DNA of 64,000 nucleotides from Gloeopeniophorella convolvens (GCA_022496205.1 WTXD01000054.1:62001-126000), one strand, 5' to 3'. Numbered from the stretch's first letter, positions 47,175 through 59,110 are shown. The notes: generated by a model from the letters alone, not told the origin. Program-made: numbers and translations.

Positions 47175-48652
47175 ATGACTGACACGCACGATATTCTAGC
47201 CACAAAGTGGCTGTCTCCCAGCGAATTAGAGCGCGAACACGGTAAGTATTCAACGTTGTTCATCAAAATCTATGGGATACTGACATGTTCGAGGCATCAT
47301 CACCCGGCGCGGGACATTCACTAAGCAGGAAGACAAACAGATCCAAGATGCTGTAGACCAGTATCGTCAGGTTCGTCGTCAAGATCCGATCCATGTGTTT
47401 TATTAACGTTACTCAGGAAATGCACATCCCCGAGGAAGACATGGAAGTACTTATCCTCGGAGGCGATGAGGGCACTGCGGGAGATTTTTGGTCGCGCATC
47501 GGTGAGTAGTATATACTTCCCACTCGTCCTGCTGTTCACGCGTGTTGTAGCGCGTGCTGTGCCTTCGGGGGGGTTAAGGCCGTTCATGCGCACACCCGTC
47601 GTACGTATGACAGCATGGGGCGGCGGGGGAAGTGGGCCGATGGCGAGGTCAAGCAGCTGTCCAGGTGTGGGGGTGCATCCAATACGTCCATGCGCTCAGT
47701 TAACACCGTGAACGACCAGTGCGATTGCAAAGCACGGGCGTAATTGGGCCAAGGTGGCCGAGGATGTCGAGCGGCCGCCTTCGGACTGTCGCGATCGCTT
47801 CCACAAGAATCCTATCGGCCAGGCGAAAAGGCGAAAAGGTCCGTCCTCTGATCCTGCAGCCGCCTCGAAGTCGTCGAGCTGATTCACCGCGCCAGGATCT
47901 TGGACCGCGGACGAGGAACAAGAACTCGTGGAGATTCTTCATACCCTAGCGCAGGAGGGCCAATCTAACCCAAAGGCGCGGGGGTTTTGGAACGAGGTGT
48001 CGCGCCGCATGAACGGGACGCGCACCGGCCAACAGTGTCAGAATAAATGGTGAGATCATGCGCTCACCTTTCGGCGCCCCTGACACGGGCCTCCTGATAG
48101 GTCGGGCACCCTAGAAGCCAAGATGGCTAGTACGGGAAAGAAGCGCGTGTGGACGCAAGTCGACGACCGCATCCTCGTCACGAAGTACGTGACACTTCAA
48201 TTTGATGGTGCGCGGTGAGTTCATATTGCAGAGTCGGAGCCTTAGGCTTGGTGGACGAGAAGGACATCAACTGGGAGGGATTGTGCGACGCCGACTGGAA
48301 TCAATGGAGCGCGCGAGCTATACAGCAGAAGTGGAAGCGCATGAGAGACAGGATGGGCGCGTCCAATATAGCGCACCAAGGCAAGCCCCCAGCATGCCCT
48401 ATTTTGAAGGCTAATGCAGCTAACCGGGCACAGCTTCTGTTGTATTGCTTGCTGCCCACGTCGTGTGCGGTTCCGCGACCGAGTCCGACACGGACAGCAG
48501 AGGCGCGCCGGCGGTCCCGAGGTCGTAGATACTTAGTTCCAAGAAACGCGTCGCCTTGTAGCAGTATGATCCATAAAACACACCTTAATGCTGTTCTTGG
48601 GATGTGCATGCCATGCACCATGCAAGGTGGCACTTCGAGTCAAAGACGATAG
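47175..48652 (+). pseudogene. Reb1/TTF1-like Myb DNA-binding protein, possibly frameshifted
   Basis: Resembles fungal Reb1/TTF1-type Myb proteins, which bind DNA at rDNA terminators and promoters. Start MTDTHDILATKWLSPSELER at 47175, then GIITRRGTFTKQEDKQIQDA, FWSRIARAVP, AVHAHTRRTYDSMGRRGKWA, AIAKHGRNWAKVAEDVER with PPSDCRDRFHKNPIGQAKRR (a Myb repeat), GSWTADEEQELVEILHTLAQ, FWNEVSRRMNGTRTGQQCQN-KW (second Myb repeat), KKRVWTQVDDRILVTK, then INWEGLCDADWNQWSARAIQ and QKWKRMRD. Short introns separate these. Between ARAVPSGG and AVHAHTRR the frame is off by one at a seven-G run (47567-47573); eight Gs would restore it. Either a real lesion or a base-calling error in the run. The last frame runs to 48652, but the true stop is uncertain. 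Confidence 0.6.
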
Positions 48653-49309
48653 TAGAAAACCGCTCGCCCCCTGTAGAGTTGCTGGGGAACCCCTGTAGTC
48701 GGCCAGCGGATGTGATCGGGAAAAGGTTAGGGACAGTGACCTCCGGGCGGTCTAAGCGGTGCGTGCGTTATCTCTGCAACGTCAGCGGCACGAACCCCGG
48801 ACTAACTGGAACGACAGGATCAGTACCCATCAACTCAGGCTTCGGCGCATCACGTTCAATTTCCATTTGTTCGGTTATATGCTACAAGCCATCAACCCCG
48901 TGGCAGAATGGTGAACTTGAGAGTGTGTGGGGGGCGCTGATCCATCGTCGTTCAAGGGTTGTAAGTTTTCTGTGCGCGCTGTTAAAGCGAAACAGAGAAC
49001 TGCTGACTCGCCAGGGCCGCATGATCGTAGCCTAGATCTCACCGTTGATTCGAAGGGCTAAACCAATATATTGAAAGCTGCGAAGGTATGTAAGTCGCCA
49101 TGTGTGTTGACAAGGAACTGAGATGCGTCATCCAGTACGGTACGGGTCCACCAGCGACGTGGCCATGCTGACGGCGAGGAGCTCTGGGTCACAGGATGAC
49201 AGGGTAAGCTATTTCATCTATGCGGATGATTCTCATTCACAACCGAGTTGCCCCACGTTGACAAGTGAGCTCGATCGACGCACTCAATGATCCACCAGCA
49301 TCAATGCAA
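48653..49309. other. Intergenic between Myb gene and Plavaka element
   Basis: No gene supported. It may include the 3' terminal region of the Plavaka element, but I could not identify its terminal repeats. Confidence 0.35.
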
Positions 49310-52300
49310 TCATCCATTTGGCCAGAACAAAACAAAAGTATGTAGATCTATGTACATATTGAGATAGAACTGAGATGCGACATCTAGAACAGTGTCTGGT
49401 GCCCATTGCCGAGGCCATGAAGCCGGAGGTGAACTTTTCGGGATCAGATGACAAGGTGAAACAAAGTCATCGACTGAAACGACGACAGAGTGGCGCCGAT
49501 GGTTGCGCGTAGATGCTGACATCAAGTAGAGCCCGCTGGTAGGGTCCTTCACACGCAAAGGGGTGAAGAGTTCCACGTACGCCAATGGGCCGGTCACTTG
49601 GCCGATGTCCCCAGGGATCGTGAACAATGCCCTCACGCGGGCAACGCGAAGGGAGGCTACAAGGAGTCAGCACGACAATAGAACACACAACCGTCATGAG
49701 TCGTACCTTCGATGCTTGGTATAGGCCTGATGCCAGAGTCCGCTTCAGGATCTACGATAAGGACGGTGTCGAAGGAAGGGGGTTGTGGAGGGTGTCGGCC
49801 TTGAGCGGGTTGCCCGGGAGCCGCATGTATGGTGTAGGTATAAAGGCATCGCCTGCCAGCTGAGTAGGCACTTGTATGGCTCTGATATTCTTATATACAT
49901 TGAACAGGTCGCGTTCAGTGGCTCGAGCTGGAGAACGGGGAAGTTTTTTGGAGAGGAACGAGTTAAGGGCGGGGATGAAGTTCTGCGTGCCGTACTGATC
50001 CACCAGCCTGTCAACCCGGGTGTTTGGAGACGGACAGGAAAGCGCCAAGCGAAACAGTCGAGGAGATGCCCCCGGGGGGGAGTGCTTCGGTAAGATGACC
50101 CCTTCTGTTCTTGCATCTTGTTGAAGTCGCTCACCACTGCCTCTGAGGTCGACATCGCAGTAATACAAGATGGGTCTTCGCACCAATCAATAAACGCGCG
50201 CCGCAATTCAACTGCCTCTTGTCTGCGCAACCATTTGGTCATCTGAACAGTGTAATCGTGTTTATTACTGGCGCATACGCGACTTTGGCGTAGTCGATGT
50301 GCAAGCGCTCAGGGTGCTCCGTATTGAAGCCCACTGTAGAGCCGTGAGAACGAATGAAGTCGGCGTAGTGGGCTGTGGAATGCATCTTTGGTATGTTGAA
50401 GTGCTTCCGTATGCCGTCCTGAATGACGATATCTTTCTCCTTGTGGAAGTTAGCAAGTGGGCTTCCAACGCGGCGATGGAGCTTGTTGACTGGGTGTGCA
50501 GTCGCGCATAGAAGATAAAGTCGACCAGCGCCTTGGAGACTGCAGACCAGTTCTTGTTGACTGTCCCCGTAAGTGCCCCGACAAATACTTTCTCCATCTC
50601 CTGATGCTCGGCACCAGTCCACTGGGAGACCGACGAGATCCCCGAAGAGAATTGGCGCAGGCCCGGAAATGGAGTCATGCGTTGGAAGCGCATGTCAATC
50701 TCCTCCTTGCCAACGTGCTTTCTGCACCACTTCAGCAAATGGTCGTGGAAGACTCCCTTGTGGAGTTGGTGAAGGAGGTCTGGTGTGAAACATGTGTGGA
50801 TATTGGCGAATGGCAAGTCGTGCCAGAAGGGGGTGTAGATTGGTCTCAGGTTAAGCTGGACGAAGTGTGGTTCGTCTTCTCCTTTCATGTGCGCTCGAAT
50901 GATGCTGAGGGTGGTCTCTGGATCACGGAACTCGGTATGGAGGGGCTCGCCTCGTCTCTTGGGATCCACCAGGCAACATGGGCAAGTGTTCTTTCTACAG
51001 GACGCCGCCAAGACTTGCTCCGGATAGTCAGCGACGTAGGCTGCAAGGATTGGGAAGATGCGTCGCACAAAGCCATCAGGATAAGTCATGTCAACGCCGT
51101 CTTTTCCAGCTTGGACGAGAGACCGGAGTATTCGGCTCATGCAGAAGTGGTAGAGTCGATGACGGGCGGCGGAGCAAGTTTCGGAGGTGAACATCTCAAG
51201 CTTAGAGACAGGTAGGTAGCCAATAAGGACGGTAGCGTGCGATGACGGTCGAGATCGTACGTCTTTAGCTATATTTCCAAGAGTCAGATAAACCGGCCAG
51301 GCTTTCTGGTCCCCGCGAAACTGCGACAGGTTCGTCTCATCCGAAGACAAGATGATGGGGGCCACCACTGCCCCTGGAGGGAGTTTGAGCTTCGCAGGAG
51401 AGTTCAGCCATTATATCATCTACAGATATGCGGGAGCTAACCTGAGTGTTCCACCACCAATCTGCAGTCCACATTTCGTCATATAGATGCTCCTTCCCTT
51501 CTTCATCAGCATAAGCTCGCTCTGGTGCGTAGCAAACGACGTCGCGGAACGCAGGGTTGCTCATGAGTTCTCGGATACACTCGAGAGGATCTCGCATCCA
51601 CAGCTCAGCGTCGCCTGCCATCAGCTTGCCAGTCTCATCCACACGATCGCCCTTGATGTGCACAAGCTCGCAAGTCCAATCCGGACCCATAGGCAGTTGA
51701 TCAATTCGCTTCATCAACGAGTAAGAATTGTGGAAGGAGAGGTCGTAATGTTCCTTGAACTAGCCCACAATAATGGTGAGCACAAGTGCAGTATATAATA
51801 AGGATTTGACAGTACGCACTAACGGAAGTTTCAAAAGACTATCTGTCTGCGACTGGCCCAAATTCTTTGTGATCCAGCGCGCGAATTGCCACTCGTGAAG
51901 AGAAGTAAACGGATGCCATATAGGTGCGTCAAGACCATCCTGCTCCCATCTCAATCTCTCAAATGTCGTCTCGGCCTTGCCAATGATCGTGCCGACGGGA
52001 CCCGGAACTTTTCAACGAACCGATGGGAGGACGTAGGTGGGAGGGTGACTGGTGTTGTCGCAGGAGTGGCTGGTGGGGAGGCGGGGTCGTAGGGCTGCTG
52101 CCAGAAGTCCTCTGCCATAGCATTATCTATGGGCGGGGGACTTGGTACACGCTCCTGCGTGGGTGCCGAACGTGAGGTGCGCGCCTCAACGGCTTCGCAC
52201 ATTTTCTGTTGACATTCTTTGCGGTTTGACAGATGAGACTTGAGGTGGCCACTGGTGGCAAACGGAGCAGAGCAGTACATGCATCTGTGGCTGCGATGAG

Positions 52301-52322
52301 GGCGTGGCGTGCGCACTGCCAT
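49310..52322 (-). pseudogene. Plavaka-type DDE transposase, frameshifted
   Basis: Long transposase of the Plavaka group (CACTA/EnSpm-related), abundant in basidiomycetes. The N-terminus at 52322 has a C2H2 finger, HRCMYCSAPFATSGHLKSH. Then ISW/EW-type motifs: EWQFARWITKNLGQSQTD, MKRIDQLPMGPDWTCELVHI, ELWMRDPLECIRELMSNPAF. The core at 50450-51368 has IILSSDETNLSQFRGDQKAW, PVYLTLGNIAKDVR, LIGYLPVSKLE, GFVRRIFPILAAYVADYPEQ, CPCCLVDPKRRG, FTPDLLHQLHKGVFHDHLLK and QEMEKVFVGALTG. After ALEA the frame shifts by one to ANFHKEKDIVIQDG, and shifts again near 50275 between DYAKVAYA and ASNK. The C-terminal part includes RLVDQYGTQNFIPALNSFL and AYVELFTPLRVKDPTSGLYL. Two frameshifts make it a relic. No terminal repeats or TSD were identified. 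Confidence 0.75.
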
Positions 52323-52739
52323 GCTAGGTGATGGGGACGGCGATACGGGGGTGCGCTCCAGTCAATTGAGTGCCAGTGACATCCCTTGCTGTCTCATAGA
52401 CCCTGACAAGGGAATCGCTGGCGCCGTAGGCTTCCGAGCCGGTGCGTGGGTCAACCCCGACATGGCCTCAGTACAGCGAGCGTAGGCTCAACAATCGAAC
52501 AGGTGCGAGATTGTTGAGAGAGATTGGGGACACGGATTTAACATACCCATCAGCCCACATGCTGCGAGACCCGGGTAATTCTTATTTCGACGGCCAAAGC
52601 TGAAATACAAGGGGGCTGGCGTATGCCCCAGGACATAGCTGAGACCCCCATTTCGCGCCTTTATTACTGACGTGCCCCCGCTTGCGCAATCCTCCCTCTT
52701 ACACCTCTTTGCCTAATGCGTACCATAACCTACCATCAG
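52323..52739. other. Intergenic, no gene seen
   Basis: Lies between the diverging starts of the Plavaka gene and the DUF6532-like gene. May contain the 5' end of the Plavaka element. Confidence 0.35.
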
Positions 52740-55638
52740 GATGTGACGGCACCACCTGCTGTAGACCCGAACCCCACCCAGAGCACCTCGCGAGCGCGTA
52801 AACCATCGAAAAAGCAGGCACAGCTAAGTAAAGTGTCCTCTACACTAAAGCACCATAGTTGACGCTGATGTCCAATGGGTAGTTGAAGAAAAACTCAGTG
52901 CTGAAGAGCGACGTGCTGCTATCGCGGCCGTGGTCGCAGCCAAGGCCCAGAACAAAGGCAAGAAGAGGCGTAAGCAGCCCCAAGTCAATCCTGCGGCTGT
53001 GAATCCTCCGGTGCGCAACAATCCTGTATTGCCAACCCCAACTGAGTTGATTCACAGTTCACTACGTCGACCGTCGCACCGCCCAAGAAGACGCCTATTG
53101 CGCGCCCCCTTGCAGTAGCACCTCCCCCTGCCAATTTGGTCAGGCGGGACACCAGGGTTCCACTTCCTTCCGGTGTTATCACATCCAACCAGGCTGCCGC
53201 CATTATATTTGGCACGCCTGCTGCCACTGCGCCTCGAGCCTCCACTGCAGTGGTGAATGCAGGTGCGTGTTTAGTTTTGCACTCCATAGATTCGACAAGT
53301 CACACTTCCATAGGGACCGGCAATTGGGTCTTGGATCAAGACATGATCGATCCAGCCCTCCTAGAAGAGGAGGGGAGACCCAATGCAACCGCTGATATGC
53401 CACTGCAGCGTACAGACCATGTTATGGACCGATTTCGCGATTCTACGACTGGACAGTATTGCCTAGCTAAGTCCTTCTTGTTCCGCTTAGTTCCGACCTC
53501 CCGGCCCTCAGTTCCGACTTAGTTACAGCTCTGGAGCCCTAGCACTTGTGGAACGCGACTCTGCGCAGTGTCCAAGTAGCTTACTAAAGCCTCCGGCTGG
53601 AGCGCGATCAGCAAGATGTGCCGCAGCGTACCAATACCTCGGTCGATCGCTCAGAAACCTCGGCCTAAGCCTCGGCATTGCAGCCCTGGCACAAGACGGC
53701 TGTTTCGACTTAGCAGTAGCATCGGTTCTGGACGGAACGCAGGATGAGTGGTTGAACGGAGTTACTATACCTTTCCGTGTGCGGCCTGCGGTTAGAAGGC
53801 TCGCCTTTGTATAAAACCCTCTCTCGACCTTAGGGCTCAACAGGAAACTCCCCCGGTTGGGATAGTCCACTTCTCATTCTGCCTCCGGCCTAAGTTGGCC
53901 TTTCGTTGTATATCGTTTCGCTACTACTCGGCCGCCACTAAGCCGGATCGCTCACGCTCTCGGCCATCGCTCGGGCCGACTCAGTTGTACGTTGCGTATT
54001 TGACCGTTCGCACTAACGACCTTTAGTTGCGGCATTACGGAGATACTTCTGACACACAGGCCGGCCTACTTCGATCTTGCACGTGTCGCTCTAGCAGTGG
54101 CGGCGCTGCTCATGCTTCCGGCTTACCGCGCGGCCGAAGCGTACGCATCGGTTAGCGCATTGCGGCGCACTCGGCCCTTCCGGCCAACGCCTCGGTCAAC
54201 AGTCTTCTAGCTAAGTACTTCCCCACGCACTTGCGGTACTCACCTCAGCATTGTGCTACGAACAGCCCTTGCGCCGGGCTTAGGGTATCACCGCCCAGCG
54301 TCCCACGCTCTATGAGGGTTCCAGCGGCGACGATGAAGATGGGACTGAAGGCGACAACAATGACGACGACGACGACGACGGCAAAGATGACGAAGACGAA
54401 GACAACATCAACGTTCAGCAATACTATGATGAAGAACAGCCCGAGCTGGTGTTGTATGAAGATCAAGCAGAGCTAGACCTGACCACCCCTGCGCAGGTCA
54501 AACGTCCGCTCGAAGCCAGCTCCAACGGCAACGAGGGGTCAGGACCCCATTGAATTGTAAGACTGAACACACATAGCGGCCGCGTTCGTCAAGGGGACTA
54601 TGACCTCGTCACGAAGTGTATCATCAGTGTGGCCGTCAGTTTCTTCAGGTGCAAGCTCAGCACGCGCAACGCCTGGCCTGATCCGGTCGAGGAATCCAGC
54701 TGGGCTGTAGAGTCCTGGAACGAGGCCTGTGCGTCCATCCGCTTGGCCGCCATGGCCCCCGAGCCCCCAATTGTACAATTGGTACGCAGGTAGTGCCATA
54801 TAATACCGATTATACCCTGACCATTTCGAGCGACAGATTACAAGTCGCGCTGCTGAGCTCCGCGGCGAGTTGAGGAACAAGATGATCCCGATCATTCAAA
54901 GTGCCTACGGCTTCCGATCAGGCCAAGACAGGAAGAGCTTGAAGCACAACCGCAAGCTTATAGATGAACTGGGATACGTCCCCGGTCCTGGCTTTATCTT
55001 CAAGGTAAGTCAACTATACGGTCCCATCTTACGCGAATTGACAAATTTCAAGTGAAGGGTTCCCTACAAGGGACCCTACCGGCACCCAGCCATTCAGAAG
55101 GGCATCAACATGATGTGGTTCATGAATAGGCGTGACGAGGGCATCCTCTACAGCATGTACTTCAACCCGATGCCCTACCCGGCTATTGCATTCATCTTAA
55201 CTGGCGTAAGTACCAAGGCATACAGTAATCGGTTTGACGTCGTCATAACTCAAAATTTGTTAGATTGAATTCTGTCTCGACAAATGGTGCCGTGGTGAGA
55301 AGCACGACAGCTTGAAGTTCGAAAACAGCTACAAGGAAGTCTACGACACTTTCCTCAAGGAGCTCACTATCTTCGAAGAGACAGGTCAGGCCAAAGACAA
55401 GGGCGCCAAGCTGCGGAAGCTGTTCCATGACACTGGGAGGTGAGTGCCTCTCACCCAGTCGCACCAACTCTGTGCTCATCGACATTTTCTTAGACATCAC
55501 GCTGGTGCTGAGCCCCTGTCGGAGGGCACCATCAACTGCGTGAGCCTAAGGCTATCGCCAGAGGAGGCGTTCATTGCAGCCCTCGACGAAGGCAGCACAA
55601 CGGAGAGCGACAGCGACGCAGAGTCCGTTGCCCGGTAG
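52740..55638 (+). CDS. DUF6532-like basidiomycete protein, probably carrying an insertion
   Basis: Multi-exon plus-strand gene. An early exon contains WVVEEKLSAEERRAAIAAVV and KGKKRRKQP (basic). Further coding-like frame runs at 53136-53450. After a non-coding stretch (about 53479-54264) an acidic low-complexity exon follows: YEGSSGDDEDGTEGD, a run of seven Asp from a GAC microsatellite, and YYDEEQPELVLYEDQAELDL. The domain proper: GRVRQGDYDLVTKCIISVAV, NAWPDPVEESSWAVESWNEA, ELRGELRNKMIPIIQSAYGF, PYRHPAIQKGINMMWFMNRR, DEGILYSMYFNPMPYPAIAF, IEFCLDKWCRGEKHDSLKF, YKEVYDTFLKELTIFEETGQ, LFHDTGRHHAG, ending SDAESVAR. This order matches my memory of the DUF6532 domain of mushroom genomes; function unknown. 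The start and exon chain before 54290 are uncertain, so this could be a decayed copy. Confidence 0.55.
53479..54264 (+). mobile_element. Possible LTR-like insertion in the DUF6532-like gene
   Basis: Non-coding 786-bp stretch inside the gene, with ends TGTTC and GAACA, a TATA-like TGTATAAAACCC at about 53807 and many CGGCCTAAG/CCTCGG words unlike its surroundings. No matching target-site duplication was found at these ends, so the borders and LTR nature are guesses. Confidence 0.3.
54349..54406 (+). repeat. GAC microsatellite encoding an Asp run
   Basis: Tandem GAC codons in the acidic exon of the DUF6532-like gene, giving seven consecutive Asp followed by GKDDEDED. In frame. Confidence 0.7.
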
Positions 55639-56049
55639 ATGGCACGCGAGCTGTCCTATCCAGGAGGGGAAAGCGCACGAGTCGGCGCGCACACACTGCC
55701 ATCGGCGCACGGGTCGGCATTAGAGTACTGTTTGTCTACACGCACGTGAAATATCGAGATCCAGTCTATCCGTATCATCTTCTACAGAGCCATGGAGAAC
55801 CCGGAAGCAGTGCCCAGCCCGTGTGAAAAACATAAGGATGCTGATAATCTACATGGTGAGATCTACAGGGTGCGGGAACTAATTGATATTCTGTTGATTG
55901 TCGCCATGACATGACATAGCTCCAGGGGGTACGCCAGGTGAGTTGTGAACGTAGATTGCTTCGCCGACGCGCTGACTAACGACGTTCGTAGGAGCCAATC
56001 AGGATCCTCGTCTGAGTATGGAGAGCGGGGGTGCGCATACCCCCTATAC
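55639..56049. other. Intergenic, no gene seen
   Basis: 3' flank of the DUF6532-like gene; short frames only. Confidence 0.45.
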
Positions 56050-56310
56050 ACACTATATTGACGAGGCAGCATATGTAGTATACATTTGGTACATAGGCTA
56101 TGTGTACTATGCGCTTTATGATAGCTGTTGTAGTCAAAATAGCACAGCTGTACCGAGGGTACGGATGGGTGGGCTATTCATGCTATTCGTGCTAGTATAG
56201 GCCCTAGCTGTGCGATCAAGCACAATATAGAGGGGGGGTTGCAATCTGTCTACGGGCATCTATTGACGCTAAATAGCTCTATATAGCAACCCCCTTTCTT
56301 CCAGATGTAG
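56050..56310. repeat. Cluster of TATAG/ATAGC words with inverted GGGGGTTGC
   Basis: GGGGGGGTTGC at about 56232 and GCAACCCCC at about 56287 face each other, and CTATATAG, AATAGC and CTATTC words fill the region. It resembles the cluster at 41281-41530; the two could be ends of one element or of related elements. Confidence 0.4.
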
Positions 56311-56429
56311 GGCTTCAATATATATAACAATGCTTGATTCTATGTCTTTGTGTGATCACTGGTTGGCAGCTTCATCAAGGTTCATCTTTAGTATATCTAG
56401 CAAGGTTGTATTTATAAACTACATCTAGC

Positions 56430-56483
56430 TTGATCAACTGAGTGCAAGTTGATCAACTGAGCCATAGTTGATCAACTCACATC
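56430..56483. repeat. Three tandem TTGATCAACT palindromes
   Basis: The 19-bp unit TTGATCAACTGAGTGCAAG occurs three times (third diverged), each with the perfect palindrome TTGATCAA. Looks like a set of binding sites for a dimeric protein or a small tandem repeat. Confidence 0.6.
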
Positions 56484-56863
56484 TGGATTGGTGAGTTTCA
56501 TAGACCCTAAGATGTGCATTGATAAACCTCCAGGGAATTAGATGTGAGTTGATATTGATGATGGTGATGATGGTGTTGACAATTGGTTATATTTACAGAT
56601 AAACTACGGTACATTTTGCTGATGAGAGAGTACGAAGGGGGCATCTTCGTTGGTTGCCATTTCTGCTGTTCGAGATCGAGAGCGAGTGGTGGCACAGTCG
56701 CGCCGGGAGGGACACCGCACGGAACGGGTGGCAGGGCGTTGGAGGGATGTGACGACGGTTCGGGCGCTTAGCTGCCGTGAACTTTCGGCAGGTTCACGTC
56801 ACTGGTCGCAGCCCCGAGTGAACTTGTGAACTTTCGAAACTTTTGGTCACAGGTCACACCGTG

Positions 56864-56887
56864 TGAACTTTCCTACGAAATGGTACA
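56864..56887 (-). repeat. 24-bp inverted repeat, right edge of accessory block
   Basis: Exact reverse complement of 28333-28356. Preceded by GTCACAGGTCACAC (56846-56859) and TGTGAACTT words. Confidence 0.7.
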
Positions 56888-57079
56888 GTACCTAGGAACG
56901 CCGTCGCCTCGAGTATAAAGGGTCAAACGCGTGCACATGGGGATACACGGACATGCATACTTGGCGAGACCCCCTTCGGTATCTGATTGCTCCATCGGAG
57001 GTGGCTTTAGTCACGATCAGTCAGTTAGCAACGACTTCTGAGCTCTTCTCTTCTGAAACCTGCAACCTTGACCCGGACC

Positions 57080-57320
57080 GTGGTGACAGACAGCTTTGGC
57101 CCTGCCGCTGGACCAACTTGTCGTGTGGTGTCTCCGCCAAATTCGAGAGACATATGTAGGCGCCAATGGCCCGTGGCATCGCTCCCCAGCACCGCCGATG
57201 TCATGGCGTATCATACTATGTACTTAAGGTTTGTCGTGATGCTTCAATTCGACTTCAATGATGGGAGCCTGCTGCTGTGATAGGTGATCGACCGGCGACC
57301 GGCTGACCAGGGCAAGGAAC
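57080..57320 (+). repeat. Diverged dispersed repeat, copy 2
   Basis: Same orientation and block order as 23800-24010, including GGTGTCTCCGCC, CCAGCACCGCCGATGTCAT and CGTGATGCTTCAAT. Lies just outside the right edge of the accessory block. Confidence 0.5.
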
Positions 57321-59110
57321 TTCGAGGCTGCGGAGGGCTGCGGGCTGTTGAGGCACGTTCGCAATGCGCGTTGCGTCGTCGGGTAGGCACAAACTTCTTG
57401 CGGAGCAGGAGGTAGAGAAAGGAAAGGTCTTATTCCAGCACGTCAAATTTCGAGGGCTGGTGCAAGGGCTGGTGTCGAAAGCAATGTGGACAGCCTCCGG
57501 AAAGTCGTGATGTGCTCGGTTCTATGGGCTCTCCTCGGAACATGCCACGTGGCTTCGGTGATTCCCGAGGCATTGCGGGAGGTCGCGGGCCGTGCAGCTT
57601 ACTTATCTGAAACCGGTACCATGTTGGTCAACCACCGTGACGCTGATTCGTTGTAGCCCATCTCTCTAAGCTAAGTATACGGTGGCAGCGTCTATTTCGC
57701 TATCGGACAACACGGCGCCCAGATGGCACCGTGTTCTCCGAGGAGATGTACCTTTTACAGTGCCCATAGTGCTAACTATGCTAATGCCTAATCGAAATGA
57801 AGCGTCCGCGTCAACGTCGCGGCCAACCGTGCCAATCCAAATTTGGCGGTGCTGTGAGTCTGGCGCCCTCAAGGAGGTCCAGTCCAAGTATCCGGGGACA
57901 CTTTCTCGCGTGCTCACTCTGCTGCAACGTGCGCTGCCATAATCCAACCACTTGGATATGCTAAAGGTGAAGTACTGACGATGCATCCGGTGTCACTCTA
58001 TTTCAGCGCCCGCGCCTACAACGATCATGGGGCAACTCCCAGATGCTCTTCCAGCTCCCAATTGCGCCTTCCCGTGACCTCCGCGTGTAGAGCAGACGCT
58101 CGAGGGACCTTAGCGTCTAGCGACTAACAGTGAAGTGTTTGGAAGTATCCGAATAAGGCGACAGCCAAACGGCCCGCGCCCCGAGTTTTAGTCTCTTGAG
58201 AAGAGGAACCGGTACGGGGACGATGTTTTCCGGAAGCTTCGAGAGCTTTGCTCCGCCAAAAAAGTAGGGAAGCCGCGAGCAGTGCGGCGTTTCTGTGGTA
58301 CGTTCGACTGACCTGCTGCCGTTCGCGGCAAGCCACCCACGTTGGATGACTCAAGGATGTCGCTGACTGAGGGCATTGATAAGCTACGACTAGGCGTGCT
58401 TGAGTACATACAAGATACTGTATATCTGCCCCGATCGACAGGATAGACTCAAGAAGAGCCGAGCATCGTGAAGGACCAGGGCCGTCGTGGGATCTTGCGT
58501 TGGTGGGCGTTTCACCCTCCGAGTCGATTCTGTGAGGAACACATGATAAGGGTGTCTACATTACGAAGGTCCGCGGCCTGAACGCTGTGTCATACAACGT
58601 TGCTGAATAAACCACGAAACAAAGTTGTTGGCGCAAGGTTCTGATTGAAAGCGACTGGTCATGCTAGAGTCAGTCTATGGTTCCTGAGCAAAAGCACCAA
58701 AGCGAGAGAACGATGCTGAAAGAAAGATGCTCGACGATTCGGACGCATACATACGGAAGCATCAAGTCACCGCCCCATGACTGCAATGACGGAGTGGCCG
58801 ACGGGACGCATGGCACCAGTTCGGCTGTTCCGTCGGAGGCAGTGGTTCCTGTGACCCATATTGACCCACATCGTTGCGTATCTCATATGACAGGAGCCAG
58901 ATTAAACGCGCAGCGCGGTTTCAAGAAGGGAAGGCGTGCAACAAAATTTGATGTGTGAAAGGACGTAAAACATCACTGTCGTGGCGATTCACGTCGTGGT
59001 GCAGCAATCTATCACATTGGGAAATTGATCAGGAACTAAACGTACATCCTGGGCATTTGACTCGAAACAAGAACAAAATTATGAAGTAGTCACGAGTAAC
59101 GTTCCCTCAC
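57321..59110. other. Intergenic, no gene supported
   Basis: Frames at 57682-57942 (+), 58124-58409 (-) and 58677-58958 (+) have no recognisable domain. It ends at the 3' end of monooxygenase 4. Confidence 0.4.
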
